Shown: piece by piece, positions 60,818-64,000 of the stretch
How the letters are laid out: each line of letters starts with the position of its first letter
Position numbering within the stretch: position 1 is the stretch's first letter
From: Pseudovibrio exalbescens
Lineage (GTDB): Bacteria; Pseudomonadota; Alphaproteobacteria; Rhizobiales; Stappiaceae
Length of the DNA: 64,000 bases
Reading direction: 5' to 3'
NCBI RefSeq assembly: GCF_028737195.1
Contig: NZ_JAQZAJ010000004.1
Coordinates: 342,652 to 406,651, forward strand
The notes under the pieces: model-generated
Database searches by the model: none
Told to the model about the DNA's origin: nothing
Seen by the model: only the letters and a program-made list of their open reading frames with translations
Position numbers and translations under genes: made by a program

Positions 60818-63610
60818 ATGAGTCTATACACCGCCTACCTGGAAGAAATCGAAAGCCGCAAAGAACAGGGCCTAAACCCCAAGCCGATTGACGATGGCGC
60901 GTTGGTCAGTGAGCTTATTGCGCAGATCAAGGATGCCGGGAATGAGCACCGCGAAGACTCTCTGAAGTTCTTCATCTATAACACTCTTCCTGGCACCACC
61001 AGCGCTGCAGGTGAAAAAGCCAAGTTCCTCAAAGAGATCATTCTAGGTAATGTAGCTGTTGCGGAGATCTCACGTGCATTTGCATTCGAGCTGCTGTCGC
61101 ACATGAAGGGTGGTCCTTCAGTTGAAGTTCTGTTGGACCTGGCCCTAGGTGATGATGCTGATATTGCGAATGAGGCGGCCGATGTCCTGAAGACACAGGT
61201 ATTCCTTTATGATGCCGACACAGACCGGCTCAAGGAAGCTTTTGAGGCGGGCAACGAAATCGCAAAGGACATTCTCGAGAGCTACGTAAAGGCAGAGTTC
61301 TTCACGAAACTTCCCGAGGTCGAAGAAGAGATCAAGGTCGTTTCTTATGTCGCTGCTGAGGGCGATATCTCTACCGACCTTCTGTCCCCGGGCAATCAAG
61401 CACACTCTCGCTCTGACCGTGAGCTTCACGGCAAGTGCATGATTTCCGAACAGGCGCAAAAAGAAATTGAAGCGCTCAAGTTGCAGCATCCAGACAAGCG
61501 CGTCATGCTCGTAGCTGAGAAGGGCACCATGGGCGTTGGGTCCTCCCGCATGTCCGGTGTTAACAATGTAGCGCTTTGGACTGGCAAGCCCGCCAGCCCG
61601 TATGTACCGTTCGTCAACATCGCGCCTGTTGTCGCTGGAACCAACGGCATCTCTCCAATCTTCCTGACAACCGTCGGTGTGACTGGTGGTATCGGCATTG
61701 ACCTCAAGAACTGGGTGAAAAAGCTGGGGCCAGATGGCAAGCCAATCCTGAACAATGATGACAGCCCGATTCTGGAGCAGAAGTATTCCGTTGAGACTGG
61801 AACTGTGTTCAAGATCAACACCAAGACGAAAAAGCTTCTCAGCGAAGACGGCGACGAAGAACTGGTTGATGTGTCCTCTGCCTTCACCCCACAGAAGGTT
61901 GAGTTCATGAAGGCTGGCAGCTCCTACGCTGTCGTGTTCGGCAAGAAACTGCAGACATTTGCGGCCGAAACACTTGGCGTTGAAGCACCGCAGGTCTTTG
62001 CACCTTCCAAGGAAATCTCCCATGAAGGTCAGGGCCTGACTGCCGTTGAGAAGATCTTCAACAGAAATGCCGTCGGCTCTACACCGGGCAAGGTTCTGCA
62101 TGCAGGCTCCGACGTGCGGGTGAAGGTAAACATCGTCGGTTCTCAGGATACAACGGGCCTGATGACCTCTCAGGAGTTGGAAGCTATGGCGGCTACCGTC
62201 ATTTCTCCAACTGTAGATGGTGCGTACCAGTCTGGCTGTCACACGGCCTCTGTTTGGGATCTGAAGGCGCAGACAAATATTCCTCGGCTCATGAAGTTCA
62301 TGAACAAGTTCGGCCTGATTACAGCCCGCGATCCCAAGGGCGAGTATCATGCAATGACCGATGTGATCCACAAGGTGCTGAATGACATTACCGTTGATGA
62401 TTGGGATATCATCATTGGCGGCGATAGCCATACACGCATGTCCAAGGGCGTGGCGTTTGGTGCAGATTCCGGCACTGTGGCACTGGCGCTGGCGACCGGT
62501 GAGGCAAGCATGCCAATTCCGGAATCCGTGAAGGTAACCTTCAAGGGCTCCATGGCTGAGCACATGGACTTCCGTGATGTGGTGCATGCGACGCAAGCCC
62601 AAATGCTGAAGCAGCATGGCGACAACGTCTTCCAGGGCCGCGTGATTGAAGTGCATATTGGCACGCTGCTGGCAGACCAAGCCTTCACCTTCACTGACTG
62701 GACTGCAGAGATGAAGGCAAAAGCCTCGATCTGTATCTCCAATGACGAAACGCTGATTGGTTCTCTTGAGCTGGCCAAGGGGCGTATTCAGGTGATGATC
62801 GACAAGGGCATGGATAACGAAGCGCAAGTTCTTCAAGGTCTGATCAACAAGGCGGACAAGCGCATTGCCGAGATTAAATCCGGTGAGAAGCCAGCGCTGA
62901 AGCCTGACGCTGATGCGAAGTACTTTGCGGAGGTCGTCGTTGATCTGGATGAAATCAATGAACCGATGATCGCCGACCCGGACGTCAACAACGAGGACGT
63001 GTCACGTCGCTACACCCATGACACCATCCGCCCGGTTTCCTTCTACCGTGGTGAGAAGAAGGTCGACCTCGGCTTCGTCGGCTCTTGCATGGTGCACAAG
63101 GGCGATATGAAGATTGTGGCCGGTATGCTCAAGAACCTAGAGAAAACAAAGGGCAAGGTGGAGTTCAACGCGCCGCTTGTTGTTGCTGCTCCGACCTACA
63201 ACATCATCGATGAGCTGAAGGAAGAGGGCGACTGGGACGTGCTGCAGAAGTATTCCGGGTTCGAGTTCGACGATGCTGCGCCAAAAAGCACTGCACGTAC
63301 CGAATATGAGAACATTCTGTATCTGGAGCGTCCAGGATGTAACCTGTGTATGGGCAACCAGGAAAAGGCCGCCCGAGGTGATACCGTGCTGGCAACCTCC
63401 ACGCGTCTGTTCAAGGGCCGCGTAGTGGAAGATTCCGATGACAAGAAGGGCGAGTCTCTGCTGGCCTCTACCCCGGTTGTAGTCCTTTCCGCCATTTTGG
63501 GCAGAACACCAACTATTGAGGAGTACAAGGAAGCCGTGGAAGGGATCGACCTGACCAAGTTCGCGCCTCCACTGCAAAAGCCTTTGGACGCCAAGTCAGT
63601 TCACTTCTAA
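60818..63610 (+). CDS. acnB: Aconitate hydratase B
   Basis: A 930-residue enzyme of the AcnB type (E. coli has 865 residues). It starts with the helical repeat domain (TAYLEEIESRKEQGLNPKPI), followed by the swivelling domain and the catalytic core with IIGGDSHTRMSKGVAFGAD. The 4Fe-4S cysteines lie in VGSCMVHKGD and RPGCNLCMGNQ. It isomerises citrate and isocitrate in the TCA cycle and can bind mRNA when its cluster is lost. The start at 60818 has GGGGA upstream; an ATG six bases earlier is too close to it. A clear terminator follows. The extra 60 or so residues are spread over several insertions rather than one fused domain. Confidence 0.96.
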   Translation: MSLYTAYLEEIESRKEQGLNPKPIDDGALVSELIAQIKDAGNEHREDSLKFFIYNTLPGTTSAAGEKAKFLKEIILGNVAVAEISRAFAFELLSHMKGGPSVEVLLDLALGDDADIANEAADVLKTQVFLYDADTDRLKEAFEAGNEIAKDILESYVKAEFFTKLPEVEEEIKVVSYVAAEGDISTDLLSPGNQAHSRSDRELHGKCMISEQAQKEIEALKLQHPDKRVMLVAEKGTMGVGSSRMSGVNNVALWTGKPASPYVPFVNIAPVVAGTNGISPIFLTTVGVTGGIGIDLKNWVKKLGPDGKPILNNDDSPILEQKYSVETGTVFKINTKTKKLLSEDGDEELVDVSSAFTPQKVEFMKAGSSYAVVFGKKLQTFAAETLGVEAPQVFAPSKEISHEGQGLTAVEKIFNRNAVGSTPGKVLHAGSDVRVKVNIVGSQDTTGLMTSQELEAMAATVISPTVDGAYQSGCHTASVWDLKAQTNIPRLMKFMNKFGLITARDPKGEYHAMTDVIHKVLNDITVDDWDIIIGGDSHTRMSKGVAFGADSGTVALALATGEASMPIPESVKVTFKGSMAEHMDFRDVVHATQAQMLKQHGDNVFQGRVIEVHIGTLLADQAFTFTDWTAEMKAKASICISNDETLIGSLELAKGRIQVMIDKGMDNEAQVLQGLINKADKRIAEIKSGEKPALKPDADAKYFAEVVVDLDEINEPMIADPDVNNEDVSRRYTHDTIRPVSFYRGEKKVDLGFVGSCMVHKGDMKIVAGMLKNLEKTKGKVEFNAPLVVAAPTYNIIDELKEEGDWDVLQKYSGFEFDDAAPKSTARTEYENILYLERPGCNLCMGNQEKAARGDTVLATSTRLFKGRVVEDSDDKKGESLLASTPVVVLSAILGRTPTIEEYKEAVEGIDLTKFAPPLQKPLDAKSVHF

Positions 63611-63636
63611 GGTTCAAACCATGATCCGATAAGACA

Positions 63637-63677
63637 AACGCTGGCGTGAGGGGTTAGATCCCGCGCCAGCGTTTTTT
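63637..63677 (+). terminator. Rho-independent terminator after acnB
   Basis: AACGCTGGCG and CGCCAGCGTT pair over 10 bp around a 17-base loop, and TTTT follows. Confidence 0.9.
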
Positions 63678-63724
63678 GCTTTCAGGCTGGTTGGTTTCGT
63701 AGCTGGCCTATCTCCGTTGCCAGC

Positions 63725-63756
63725 AAAAAAGGCGGACGCCTGCTGCGCCCGCCTTT
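63725..63756 (-). terminator. Terminator of the right-edge RTX-type gene
   Basis: On the minus strand AAAGGCGG and CCGCCTTT pair over 8 bp and are followed by TTT, giving a run of six T residues. It lies 29 bp after the stop of the partial gene. Confidence 0.85.
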
Positions 63757-63784
63757 GTCTTTGAGAGAAATCCTTGCTGATTAA

Positions 63785-64000
63785 TTAGCTGAAGGCAAAA
63801 TCATCAGCCTGCAAGTCAGACAAAGTCACGTTCTCGATTGTGATCGTATTGTCGCCGTCTGTGTAGATGACATCACTGCCGACCTGCATGGCATTGCCGG
63901 TGAAATCGGACAGCTCGGTCAGGCCTTCGATCTCCAGCTTGTCGTTTCCATTGCCGAAGTCGACAATGACGTCCTGTCCAAAGTCTCCGCTAAACACGAA
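63785..64000 (-). CDS. C-terminal end of an RTX/hemolysin-type calcium-binding protein (cut by window edge)
   Basis: The frame enters from the right edge and gives 71 C-terminal residues beginning FVFSGDFGQDVIVDFGNGND, followed by KLEIEGLTELSDF and TITIENVTLSDLQADDFAFS. The FxF..DFGxGNDKLEI pattern is the usual closing module of RTX proteins exported by type I secretion. The C-terminal DDFAFS (acidic, then hydrophobic) fits a type I secretion signal. The rest, including the repeats and any enzyme domain, lies outside the window. Whether it is a toxin, protease, adhesin or surface protein cannot be told. Confidence 0.82.
   Translation of the reverse strand, partial: FVFSGDFGQDVIVDFGNGNDKLEIEGLTELSDFTGNAMQVGSDVIYTDGDNTITIENVTLSDLQADDFAFS

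Noticed and set aside
61145..62836. A 563-residue open frame on the minus strand opposite acnB
   Set aside because: It lies fully inside acnB on the other strand, has no family motif, and its cysteine/histidine-rich, low-complexity composition is that of a shadow of a highly biased coding gene.
1..64000. CRISPR arrays, tRNA or rRNA genes, insertion sequences, integrases or phage genes
   Set aside because: No regularly spaced repeats, transposase motifs or RNA gene patterns were recognised; the window looks like stable chromosomal sequence.

Overview
The window looks like a chromosomal segment of a marine, facultatively anaerobic alphaproteobacterium. The mix of a Rhodobacter-type RpoE/ChrR stress locus, a LiuR-like MerR/SCP2 pair, TRAP and BMP-type transporters, an FNR-type box on adhE and a Brucella-like glutamate decarboxylase cluster points to Hyphomicrobiales or Rhodobacterales, perhaps a Pseudovibrio-like genus. 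The genus is an inference. No rRNA, tRNA, insertion sequence, phage gene or CRISPR array was recognised. Coding density is high and most genes are complete; only the two edge genes are truncated.

Layout. (1) 0-8.2 kb, minus strand: an uptake and use operon for a nucleobase or nucleoside-like compound (BMP-family binding protein, double ATPase, two permeases, CodA-like deaminase, SLC13-type carrier, LysR regulator). (2) 8.9-11.4 kb: a TonB-dependent receptor behind a 680-bp upstream region. (3) 11.5-17.7 kb: a glucuronide module, with TRAP permeases DctQM on one strand and uidA-gntR-uxuA on the other. The shared control region holds a UxuR-like operator and a foldable leader. (4) 17.8-21 kb: regulators (LuxR-like with a degenerate receiver, TetR, MerR), an SCP2 protein and RluA. 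(5) 21.2-24.1 kb: adhE behind a well-placed FNR box.

(6) 24.2-36.5 kb is the most coherent region. An ECF sigma factor and its ChrR anti-sigma lie among three gene groups: a secreted protein-SDR-NTF2 operon, an amine oxidase-DUF1365-CFA-MFS operon, and photolyase/SDR genes. Five promoter-like sites of the form TGATC(C/T)-N18-TA precede rpoE and four neighbouring units, each 25-33 bp before the start codon. This resembles the singlet-oxygen (RpoE/ChrR) regulon of Rhodobacter sphaeroides packed into one island, with DNA photorepair, modified fatty acid synthesis and uncharacterised partners under one switch.

(7) 36.6-41.8 kb: HAD phosphatase, TDT-type channel with a divergent LysR, a one-domain capsule-type glycosyltransferase homologue, an XRE regulator and a DUF2061 protein. 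(8) 41.8-46.3 kb: a glutamine/glutamate acid-resistance operon (DUF1269-gadB-gadC-glsA). (9) 46.5-50.2 kb: two tandem, closely related sCache chemoreceptors. (10) 50.2-56.4 kb: small membrane protein, AspT/YidE-type transporter, NAD-dependent reductase divergent from an AlkB-type alkane monooxygenase, and a transglutaminase-like protease. (11) 56.6-59.1 kb: an aspartic-protease-like protein, RimK ligase and desuccinylase-like deacylase operon. (12) 59.1-64 kb: a third chemoreceptor, acnB, and the C-terminal end of an RTX-type protein at the right edge.

Family calls rest on motifs and remembered family features. No database search or structure prediction was run.
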